A DNA stretch of 64,000 nt from Aphidius gifuensis (taxonomy: Eukaryota; Arthropoda; Insecta; Hymenoptera; Braconidae), in contig NC_057793.1 in NCBI RefSeq assembly GCF_014905175.1, positions 4,836,001 to 4,900,000 on the forward strand, given 5' to 3'. The notes below the pieces were generated by a model. That model was given only the letters and a program-made list of their open reading frames with translations. It did not search any database and had not been told where the DNA came from. Each line of letters starts with the position of its first letter. The stretch's first letter is position 1. The position numbers and the translations under genes were made by a program. Positions 54,601 through 61,282 of the stretch are shown here, piece by piece.

Positions 54601-57600
54601 TATGATGTAGCTTTTTGTTTATTTTTATTTTATTTATTTTTCATGTTCTTCTATTATTCTTAATTTATTTTTCGTAATCTTTTTTTTTTTTTTTTCTTTA
54701 TACAACTGATAAAATCCTGTAGCATTTACTTTGGAGATATTTCACTATATACGAAAAATAGTTTTGAGATATAAATCAAGTTATTAAGTAATTTACCAAG
54801 TACCTACTTATCTTGGAGAGAGTATTTCGTCGTGGTCGGTTCTTAATTGGGTGAGCTTTACTTCTCATACCTACTTTATCTTTGTGATAAATACTTGAAT
54901 ATATGTATAGTTTATACATGTATAATTATATAAATGTAGAGTTGTATATTCATTCTAAGGTCACGATTCACCACTGTTGCACATTTTTTTGTGATTTAGT
55001 TGAATTTTGCCGTCTTTTTTCAGCTTGTAAAGTCATAAAGATAAAAAAAATATCACGATGCGTCATCGTACTTGTGGAAGATATTTTCGGATTACGTACC
55101 TCGTGGTTTTACTACTTGACTATACAATTTTTTTTTTTTTTTTTTACTACTTGTCACGAATTTAAATGAAAAACTACATGGAAACTGTTTTTGACAGTTT
55201 TTTTTATTTTGTTTCTACTTTTGTCAATATTTTTATAACTTTAAAATTTGTATTTTTCTATTTTTGTTTTTCTCATCTCTATTTTTAAGATAATAGAAAT
55301 TTAACGAGTTGATTAAAATACTAAATTTTGTATGTAAAAAAAATTAACAATCCTTCAATTTATCGGCAATAAAAATAAAAATGATAAATTGAGTATTTGA
55401 TACGAGCCTTTTTTGAATTTTTTTTTTGTTTTTATTTTAGAACACTTAATGAAACTAAAAATACAATGGCAATGATACGTAATTTAATTTTTTTTCCAAA
55501 AATTTTAACAGATAATCAATTTTTTAAATCACTGGATTGCCGAATCATGCATCTATTACAATCTAATTTAAAATAACGAAGAATCTTTAAATACCAACGT
55601 ATTTTATCCTTTTATTTTTTTCACCAGTCATAGTTAAATAACTGTTGACCTATTTATTAACATTATTATTATTTTTTCTCAATAGTAACGTTAATTATTA
55701 TGAGTCATGAAATACAAAAAAAAAAAAAAAAAAAAAATCACACAGCTAAAATTTATGTATTTATTTATTCATCAGAATTATTGGATTATCATTCGATAAA
55801 ATCAAATGTTTTTTTAAAAAACGGTTTGTTATCGAAAAACAAAAAATTACTGATTCCAAAATTATTCAATTTTCTCTACATTCATATTGCAATATTCAAT
55901 AATTTATTAAAACATGAATAAATTTAAACAAATAACTCTCGTTTAATATACTTAATTTTTCGTTGTCGTTTTTTTTTTTGTTGTTTAACATCTCCATTAC
56001 AATTTAACTAATAAATTTATATGTTGTGAATATTTTGTATAAGCATACTATGATTATATACATATAAATATATTTGCGAATCGAGAATTGTTAAATCGTT
56101 GGATATTTTTGTAAATTGGTAGTACTAATTGCATACATTTTGAATATCGATGAATATTTTAGTTTTCCGGGTCACAATGTAGTACGCATACTCGAATCAT
56201 CACAACGAAATTTAACCAAAAATCAAATCAATAGTTATATCTATATTATATTTGTATTTACGCACAACTTGCTTCGTACACATGCTTGATATTCGTGTAA
56301 TTGTAAATCTATGTAAATATAACAAAAAAACAAATTATATATTTATATCTATGTACATATATGTATCGTGTTCTCTATCACTCAAGTCTCCTCATCCACA
56401 TATAAATATGTTTATTCATGTTGTTATTTATTAGTACGTACAATTAGCATTAATTAGTGCAATCTGGCATGGTGAATATGATGCCGAGTATGGTCACTGT
56501 GTTTTAGTGGTAAGTGGTCTCCATGTGTGGTTATAGCACAAGTGGAGAATTCGTTACCAGTTGTAGAGCTCATGATACAGTCAAATCAAAACAACACATG
56601 GTATTCTGTTGCCATTTATCTCTCATTGAATATATTATTTTGAAAAAAAAAATATTTATACTATTAATCATTGTGTTGTTGAATATTCAATAACATATAT
56701 ATATTTGCATAAATTTCATTATTTTATATTATACTGTGTTAATAGATTTCTCAGACGATTGAAAGAAAAAAAAAACTATTTCCTAATGTACTTTTTTTTT
56801 AGAATTTAAATTTAATCATGAATTTGTTTTTGTATTTTTTTTTTCTTACTATAAAAAATTTGAAAGCTTGACAGTTGCTAATTTTTTTGCATATCTGTCA
56901 CGCGATAAATCATAATTTTTTTGTTATTATTCATTTTTTGGGTTTTTTTTTTTTTTTATTCGACTTTGTGTCGTTCAATAATAATTGGCATAATATATTT
57001 AACGGCTTTGTTAAAATCTCGGTCGTGTTTTTGGCCCTTCAAGACGACTTCGATCTACCCACTACTGAATACCGAGTATCATAAAAATGCTAGTCTTAGC
57101 AATTCCCACAGCAGTAAGCCTGCCAACATTAGCATAAATTCAATAGTATTGCTCACGGCATTATATTAAGTCTAACAGTGGCAAATTCTCTCCCTTATCT
57201 GTTTTTTTTACGGCCTTCATTCTCGATTTGTTACACTCAATCGCACACAATGTCATGTGTCAAATCTTCATCCGGCAAACGGAAATGTTATTTCATTGTT
57301 AAAATCATCAAAATGATGTAGATTCATAAGATAATAATGATGGCTGATGTATAGATACGAAATAAGTTTTCACAAATAATGAGATAGTCCAGAAATAGAC
57401 AATGTAAAAAGAATATTAATAAAAAAAAAAAAAGAGGCGAAATACATAACTAAATGACAGAGTGAATAAGTAAGATAAGTTCAGTTAGCCTTCGTTAGTT
57501 CAAAATCAGAACTAACTATTCACATAAGTGATTAATTATCTACATTTTCGAGAAATCCCAGGACAATTATAATTCTCCTTGGAGTACATGGATATTAGTT

Positions 57601-60600
57601 GAACAGTGAATCTATACATGGATCTCAACTGAATCAATGAAACATTACATTAACCTATTATTAAAACGATAAATTTTAATATTAATTTATTTATTTTATA
57701 AATTAAAATCATTATGCTTTTAGTTCAAGTTTGAAAATTAATTTATAATTATATTTATTAATTTGAATTTACCATTAAATTCTGGTAATTTGATTTTTTT
57801 TTTTTTTTAAATAATAAAATATCGAGGACAGTGAAGCAGTGTTATATTGTATATGAGTGTCTGTGTATTTTCTTGGCAAATGGCTACGAGCCCTATTTGA
57901 AGTGTGGCTTCGTGGTAAAAAAAAAAAAAGTATCCATAAACGATCTTTCGGTATGTACACATATACACAAATACTTTTGTAAAATGTACCTATATATATT
58001 ACAAACGTAGATATATCTTAAGTAACCTTCTATATTTAAAGTTACATACTCTGGCCATCTACATTGAGAGCGATAGTGCGCGCAAGCAAGCAAGCTACAT
58101 TTATGGCCGACGTAATCTTTCGTAACGGATCGTTTGAGAATGGTCGATGGCGTCCTAGTGTTCACCTCTTCCTCCGGCCTTAACTCTCAATTTCTCTTAA
58201 TTTTTTTTTATTTCTTTTTTTTTTTGCCCCCCTGCCATTTTATTTTTCCTCATACCCTCAATTTTCTCATTCCCTGTCTATATAGAGTTTTATGAGACCC
58301 GCTGTTTTTGTCAAGCTAAAAATAATGAAAGGAGTGTCTAAGTTATCATGGAAACCGACTTTTCTCATTTTATTTTCTTTTATACCGACTTTTTCAAATA
58401 GTATTTTATCCATGCTAAATATATATATACATATAAAATAATATAACAAGAAAAAGCCAGAATAAATAAAAGAAAAAGAAGAAAGAAAAAAAAAATTAAA
58501 AAATAAAACAGTTAAATAAATTGTAAACGGAAGAACAAGATATGTACCCTTGGCTCATGAGGGTCCGAATTCGTTTGGCAGAAGTTGCTATTTTCCGGTT
58601 TTATTCTTTAACTTGACTGTGCTATTTTCTCTCCCTTAATCCCAACTCAATGAATTAGTTTCAGAATGACGGAAGTTCAATACTTTTGGTCTGTCTGTAC
58701 AATCTAACTAACTCTCATTTAATTTATTTTTCATTCTTTTTTTTTTTTTTATGATACACAAGAGTTCATATATCCTCATTTCAGTTTCCATCATTTTTAT
58801 TTGAATGACTGTATTTATAATCATACGAATAAATGTACAAATTGAGTTAACCTCGGCGTAATGAAGGTAGTTTGAGTAGCATGAATCTATGTTTATATAT
58901 CAAGGCCCGACTAAAACATGGTACCTTGCTCGTAGCAAAATTTGCATAATCAGATGACCGTACTAGTTTGACAATAACACAGACAATATTCATCGGCCTT
59001 TTTTTTCTATCTATGCAAACTAACAGATGTACAGCTTTTTCTAATAATTCATTAAAATTATAAAATATATAATTATTGTAAATTATTTTCTCTAGAGATA
59101 AATTAACATACAATAATTATCAATAATTATGAAAATAAAATGAATCAAATTTTTTGACAATTTATATTTGCCACAAAACATTATAATTATATAGTGAAAA
59201 TTGAAACTTTATATTATTATAAAATATATTTAGTGTGAAATACGATAGAGACTAGCCCACCTAAATTTCAAGTGAATAGGTAAATCAATTTACTGAGCGT
59301 AATAGTGTCGACAAACATTATACGCATTTGTGTTTATACACTGACTATTACGGATCGTTAGTCAGTCTAGAATATACAAATACGTCTATTGTACGTAATC
59401 GAGAGTACATATAATACATCTCTGTATACTCAATATATGTATATACTCAAGTTTTATGATTAAAAGTATACGACTTACTGGCTCCAGTTTATTTTTAATA
59501 TGGCATTTCTATATGCACTAAAGACGCCACTGCCAGTGGCAATATCAGAATTGAAAATTGCCCATTTATGTGTTTGTCATAACAAACATTGCTACTGACT
59601 ATAATATATGTTTTATTACTATGTGAATTTATTTTCCTCATATATTATTGTTTAAAGAGCATATGTTCAATATTATTATTATTTATATGTTATTTTGTTA
59701 TAATATATATGTATGCTGAGAGTTACTATTTGAGTTGAATTGTTGTGAAGTAAATTTACCTTGAAGTAGAATAGATTACACTGAACATAGCTTAGTCTGA
59801 TTTCAATGGTAAATCTGCAGTACACATGTATTGCAGTGTATATTAATTATCTTTACTCGACATATATCTATTATGTATACTATGTCAGTAGAATATATAT
59901 GTATATCAATAGACATACATATTGATGGGTGACGTGCAATTTTGCTGAGTCGGACTGAACAATGCTTTCACATTGGCGATTCAAAGAGGTTAATCATATT
60001 GGTTCAATGCATTCATTCATTGTTGTAAATCTAATCAATATAATACTGCAAATTAACACAAAAACTCAAGACAAAAGATTCATTAACAAAGAAATGTAAA
60101 TCAATTTTATAATGTTATTTTGTTTTAATATTAAAATTTATATATTTTACTGTTTTATGAATAAAAGATTGAATTGAAAAATTTTAGACAGCCGTATGTT
60201 TTATATTTATTTCTAGATAAAAATATATTATATTTAAAAATATGTTTGATAAAAAAAATATATATAAACCTTTTTGTTTTTAGCGTTATTGTAACTTCAC
60301 ATAACCACTAATGAAAATTAAACATTTTTTTATTTTTTTTTCAACCATTAAATAAATGACAAAATATTTTTTAATATACTTCAAGTAATATTTTATATAA
60401 AATAAATATGACACGTATTAAATAAAAAATATGGATACCCGACTGTTGAATTATAAAAAACAGATGATTAGCTTATTCAAGAGCAATAAAATATCGAGAT
60501 AAAAAAAAGGTCTTCCTATATATACGTACGATTAAATATTGAGTGGTCAAGTACTTTATTTAAAATTCATTGGCTACCAATCCTTAAGGTTTATAAATAA

Positions 60601-61217
60601 TTTATTGAATATATCATAAAATAATAATCACACAAATCCCAATGCAAAAATACACGGAATAAGTTTTGTCGAGTTTTAACTGAATAAACCAAGCATTCAA
60701 ACAGACATCAGTTCATGAAACTCGAGAATTTTATTTTCTACGTCACCTCCACCTTTTTTATCCACGAAAAATCAATGGAATTATTCTCATCAAACCATGT
60801 GAAAAAATATATAAATATATTAAAATAAAATTAAAGTCTTGTCAAGGTATGAAGATAATAAAATTTATAAAATAAAAAAAAAGGATAATTAAATTTTGAA
60901 TTTCTCAATTCATCTATTAATCGTCATGAAAATTTGTCTTTGAACTTTTTAATAAATTAATTGACTTGAAAAAATAAAATTATAACAAATTAAATCACAA
61001 ACTTGATAATTTACATTACCAAACAACTTTAAAGATCAATTTTAAATTAAAAAAAAAAAACGATCGTTATTTAATTTATTCACTATAATAATAAATCAAA
61101 TAAAATCACTAATAAACACATAATTATAATTTCAATATATTAACACTGACCTTCCACGAGGAATGGGACAAGCGCAACGACATGAAGTGCAGTAATGATA
61201 TTGTAAATCGGCGACAT
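27505..61217 (-). CDS. DIP-family (lachesin-like) three-Ig cell adhesion protein, 11 coding exons, 437 aa
   Basis: Joined coding exons on the minus strand are 61217-61151, 42758-42669, 37515-37412, 37281-37074, 36541-36386, 32472-32344, 30768-30631, 30273-30124, 28807-28742, 28628-28560 and 27641-27505. They total 1,314 nt and stay in one frame from ATG to TGA. The product has a signal peptide (residues 1 to about 23) and three Ig domains with the expected Cys-Trp-Cys pattern: C78/W90/C139, C182/W194/C232 and C275/W287/C331. A charged stem (about 349-415) and a hydrophobic tail (422-434) follow. Ig1 carries the family hallmarks VAWVRVDTQTILSIH and DRGWYMCQVNTDPM, and Ig2 has GAYLCIASNEVPPSVS; these are strongly DIP-like. 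N-glycosylation sequons are at N65 and N177. From family knowledge, insect DIPs are neuronal surface proteins that bind Dpr proteins and help specify synaptic partners. The exact DIP paralogue cannot be settled by eye. Lachesin itself is the main alternative, but the Ig1 and Ig3 motifs fit DIPs better. Confidence 0.93.
27642..28559 (-). other. Intron 10 of the DIP-like gene (918 bp)
   Basis: This phase 1 intron lies between the charged stem and the C-terminal tail exon, with donor GTAAGT and acceptor GTTTGCAG. It is AT-rich and no alternative last exon was recognised in it. Confidence 0.9.
28560..28628 (-). CDS. DIP-like gene exon 10: charged stem
   Basis: The exon is 69 nt, with acceptor TTTTTTCAG and donor GTAAGT, phase 1 at both ends. 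It encodes residues 371-392, starting GRNGNKKYRQRPNDY with the split Gly and ending EVEEWRDA. The sequence is hydrophilic with a basic then acidic patch. I recall similar PNDYEVEEWRD stretches in hymenopteran lachesin-like proteins, but that was not checked against a database. Confidence 0.87.
28629..28741 (-). other. Intron 9 of the DIP-like gene (113 bp)
   Basis: This short phase 1 intron lies between the two stem exons, with donor GTAATT and acceptor TTTTTTCAG. Its ends place G|GG across the junction (Gly370). Confidence 0.9.
28742..28807 (-). CDS. DIP-like gene exon 9: Thr-rich stem after Ig3
   Basis: The exon is 66 nt, with acceptor TTTACAG and donor GTAATT, phase 1 at both ends. It encodes residues 349-369, IPAPSTTTTQASYHVTLMKK plus N. 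The Pro/Thr-rich start is typical of the stem that lifts the Ig domains off the membrane. A run of eight A residues lies just before the donor (minus strand ATGAAAAAAAATG). Confidence 0.87.
28808..30123 (-). other. Intron 8 of the DIP-like gene (1,316 bp)
   Basis: This phase 1 intron lies between Ig3 and the stem, with donor GTGAGT and acceptor TTTACAG. It is AT-rich apart from a short C-rich plus-strand patch near 29320-29440. Nothing recognisable is encoded there. Confidence 0.9.
30124..30273 (-). CDS. DIP-like gene exon 8: second half of Ig3
   Basis: The exon is 150 nt, with acceptor GATTGCAG and donor GTGAGT, phase 1 at both ends. It encodes residues 299-347: DKYEALYTDSGYNKYMMLKI, then the F-strand motif DFGSYKCVAQNSLGGTDG with C331, ending IKLD. 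The domain closes with the DGxIKL strand common to DIP Ig3. Confidence 0.95.
30274..30630 (-). other. Intron 7 of the DIP-like gene (357 bp)
   Basis: This phase 1 intron lies within Ig3, with donor GTAATT and acceptor GATTGCAG. A long open frame on the opposite strand overlaps it and exon 7. I treat that frame as a shadow. Confidence 0.92.
30631..30768 (-). CDS. DIP-like gene exon 7: first half of Ig3
   Basis: The exon is 138 nt, with acceptor TATTTTAG and donor GTAATT, phase 1 at both ends. It encodes residues 253-297. It opens PPMLSIPNQLEGAYIGQDVT, followed by LECHTEAYPTSINYW with C275 and W287. The PPML..PNQL..G..G and ECHTEAYP.SINYW motifs are typical of Ig3 in DIP-type proteins. Confidence 0.95.
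30769..32343 (-). other. Intron 6 of the DIP-like gene (1,575 bp)
   Basis: This phase 1 intron lies between Ig2 and Ig3, with donor GTAAGT and acceptor TATTTTAG. It is AT-rich with several A runs around 31150-31590. No further structure was seen. Confidence 0.9.
32344..32472 (-). CDS. DIP-like gene exon 6: second half of Ig2
   Basis: The exon is 129 nt, with acceptor TTATCAG and donor GTAAGT, phase 1 at both ends. It encodes residues 210-251, including GEILHIIKISRLHMGAYLCI with C232, ASNEVPPSVSARV, and the start of the Ig2-Ig3 linker. The following codon, Phe252, is split across the intron. Confidence 0.94.
32473..36385 (-). other. Intron 5 of the DIP-like gene (3,913 bp)
   Basis: This phase 1 intron lies inside Ig2, with donor GTGAGT and acceptor TTATCAG. 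It is mostly AT-rich. It contains a short direct repeat TGACTATAAAAGG at 34892-34904 and 34947-34959 (plus strand). A less AT-rich stretch lies around 35995-36120. No coding exon is recognised. Confidence 0.9.
36386..36541 (-). CDS. DIP-like gene exon 5: first half of Ig2
   Basis: The exon is 156 nt, with acceptor TTTCAG and donor GTGAGT, phase 1 at both ends. It encodes residues 158-208. It starts PPRIIAKETSTDMVVREASN, contains the N177 sequon (NVT) and C182, and ends with PYVMWRREDGTN, giving the Ig2 core W194. The WRREDG motif is shared across DIPs. Confidence 0.95.
36542..37073 (-). other. Intron 4 of the DIP-like gene (532 bp)
   Basis: This phase 1 intron lies between Ig1 and Ig2, with donor GTAAAT and acceptor TTTCAG. 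The content is AT-rich and featureless. Confidence 0.92.
37074..37281 (-). CDS. DIP-like gene exon 4: second half of Ig1
   Basis: The exon is 208 nt, with acceptor TTTACTAG and donor GTAAAT. It enters in phase 0 and leaves in phase 1. It encodes residues 88-156: VAWVRVDTQTILSIHDNV with the core W90, WYLHIKRVQEVDRGWYMCQV with C139, NTDPMR, and the G strand GYLQVV. This is the most diagnostic exon of the gene. In known DIPs, Ig1 forms the Dpr-binding face. The intron separating it from exon 3 is only 130 bp. Confidence 0.96.
37282..37411 (-). other. Intron 3 of the DIP-like gene (130 bp)
   Basis: This short phase 0 intron interrupts Ig1 between the first cysteine and the core tryptophan. The donor is GTAATT and the acceptor TTTACTAG. 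It is AT-rich and holds nothing else. Confidence 0.92.
37412..37515 (-). CDS. DIP-like gene exon 3: first half of Ig1
   Basis: The exon is 104 nt, with acceptor TTGCAG and donor GTAATT. It enters in phase 1 and leaves in phase 0. It encodes residues 54-87, including the N65 sequon (NVT), the motif SLGRDALLACVVDNL with the first Ig1 cysteine C78, and ends KRYQ. The reading continues directly into VAWVRVD of exon 4, which is the classic DIP Ig1 B-to-C strand transition. Confidence 0.93.
37516..42668 (-). other. Intron 2 of the DIP-like gene (5,153 bp)
   Basis: The intron runs from donor GTGAGT to acceptor TTGCAG and separates the linker exon from Ig1. It is AT-rich, with an (AT)9 tract at 38690-38707, a purine-rich stretch at 41340-41520, and less AT-rich islands near 39120-39310, 40350-40445 and 41560-41760. 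No exon is recognised inside. Confidence 0.88.
38690..38707. repeat. (AT)9 tract in intron 2
   Basis: Nine perfect AT dinucleotides are visible directly. Confidence 0.95.
42669..42758 (-). CDS. DIP-like gene exon 2: linker before Ig1
   Basis: The exon is 90 nt, with acceptor TTTTTTCAG and donor GTGAGT, phase 1 at both ends. It encodes residues 24-52, beginning RRTRNLDILG and ending DATADDYRN, plus the first base of Tyr53. No domain is visible. This is the variable N-terminal segment between signal peptide and Ig1. The frame was chosen because only this one joins exon 1 and exon 3 without a stop. A second frame is also open across the exon (see the upstream-ATG finding). Confidence 0.82.
43490..43780. 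promoter_or_regulatory. Candidate regulatory island in intron 1, close to exon 2
   Basis: A less AT-rich block is interrupted by a 23-A run (43513-43535). It contains CGTCGACACGAAAAAGACGC and CTCTCTCGAGTAGAGA. It starts about 730 bp upstream (in gene orientation) of exon 2. No coding motif seen. Confidence 0.2.
45600..45860. promoter_or_regulatory. Candidate regulatory island in intron 1
   Basis: This is one of the least AT-rich stretches of the intron, with ACGACCCGCGGGGCTCGC near its end and GCCACGGGTTTTAGCCCGAA in the middle. Minus-strand frames of 65-85 residues cross it but have no recognisable domain. It may be an intronic enhancer or a secondary promoter; this is inference. Confidence 0.25.
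49915..49935. repeat. (TTA)7 microsatellite in intron 1
   Basis: Seven perfect TTA units are visible directly. Confidence 0.95.
52540..52840. promoter_or_regulatory. Candidate regulatory island in intron 1
   Basis: About 300 bp of complex sequence is open in a frame on each strand (minus to about 52784, plus 52558-52773). Neither translation carries a motif I recognise, so I favour a noncoding element. Two adjacent TTAACCC units lie at 52806-52819. Confidence 0.22.
61151..61217 (-). CDS. DIP-like gene exon 1: start codon and signal peptide
   Basis: This exon encodes residues 1-22 and the first base of codon 23 (MSPIYNIITALHVVALVPFL then VE and G). It is an uncharged, hydrophobic signal peptide for secretion. 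The frame stays open upstream of this ATG but contains no other ATG, so the start is unambiguous. The donor is GTCAGT (61150-61145), a weaker match than the GTRAGT seen at most other junctions. The exon ends in phase 1, and the split Gly codon is completed by GG from exon 2. The -3 base of the start context is T, which is a poor context. Confidence 0.85.
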
Positions 61218-61282
61218 CCATCTATAACTTGTAACAACGCGACAACAACGACACTTCGCTCCGGAATCTCGGTGCGGACTGA
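61218..61282 (-). promoter_or_regulatory. Predicted core promoter and short 5' UTR of the DIP-like gene (Inr + DPE)
   Basis: On the minus strand, TCAGT at 61282-61278 matches the arthropod initiator with A(+1) at 61280. Counting from that A, +28 to +33 reads TGTCGT, which matches the downstream promoter element RGWYVT at five of six positions and at the canonical spacing. No TATA box precedes it. This would give a 63-nt 5' UTR in the same exon as the start codon. The surrounding 61150-61450 is distinctly less AT-rich than its flanks, as expected for a promoter. A start further upstream or an extra 5' exon is not excluded. Confidence 0.45.

Larger units (their letters stand above)
42759..61150 (-). 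other. Intron 1 of the DIP-like gene (18,392 bp)
   Basis: The intron runs from donor GTCAGT to acceptor TTTTTTCAG. It separates the signal-peptide exon from the rest of the coding sequence. The content is mostly AT-rich DNA with homopolymer runs, including 23 A at 43513-43535 and 22 A at 55716-55737, plus (TTA)7 at 49915-49935. More complex islands lie around 43490-43780, 44340-44600, 45600-45860, 48200-48480 and 52540-52960. I found no convincing coding exon or RNA gene inside it. Long first introns of neuronal adhesion genes often hold enhancers. Confidence 0.85.
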
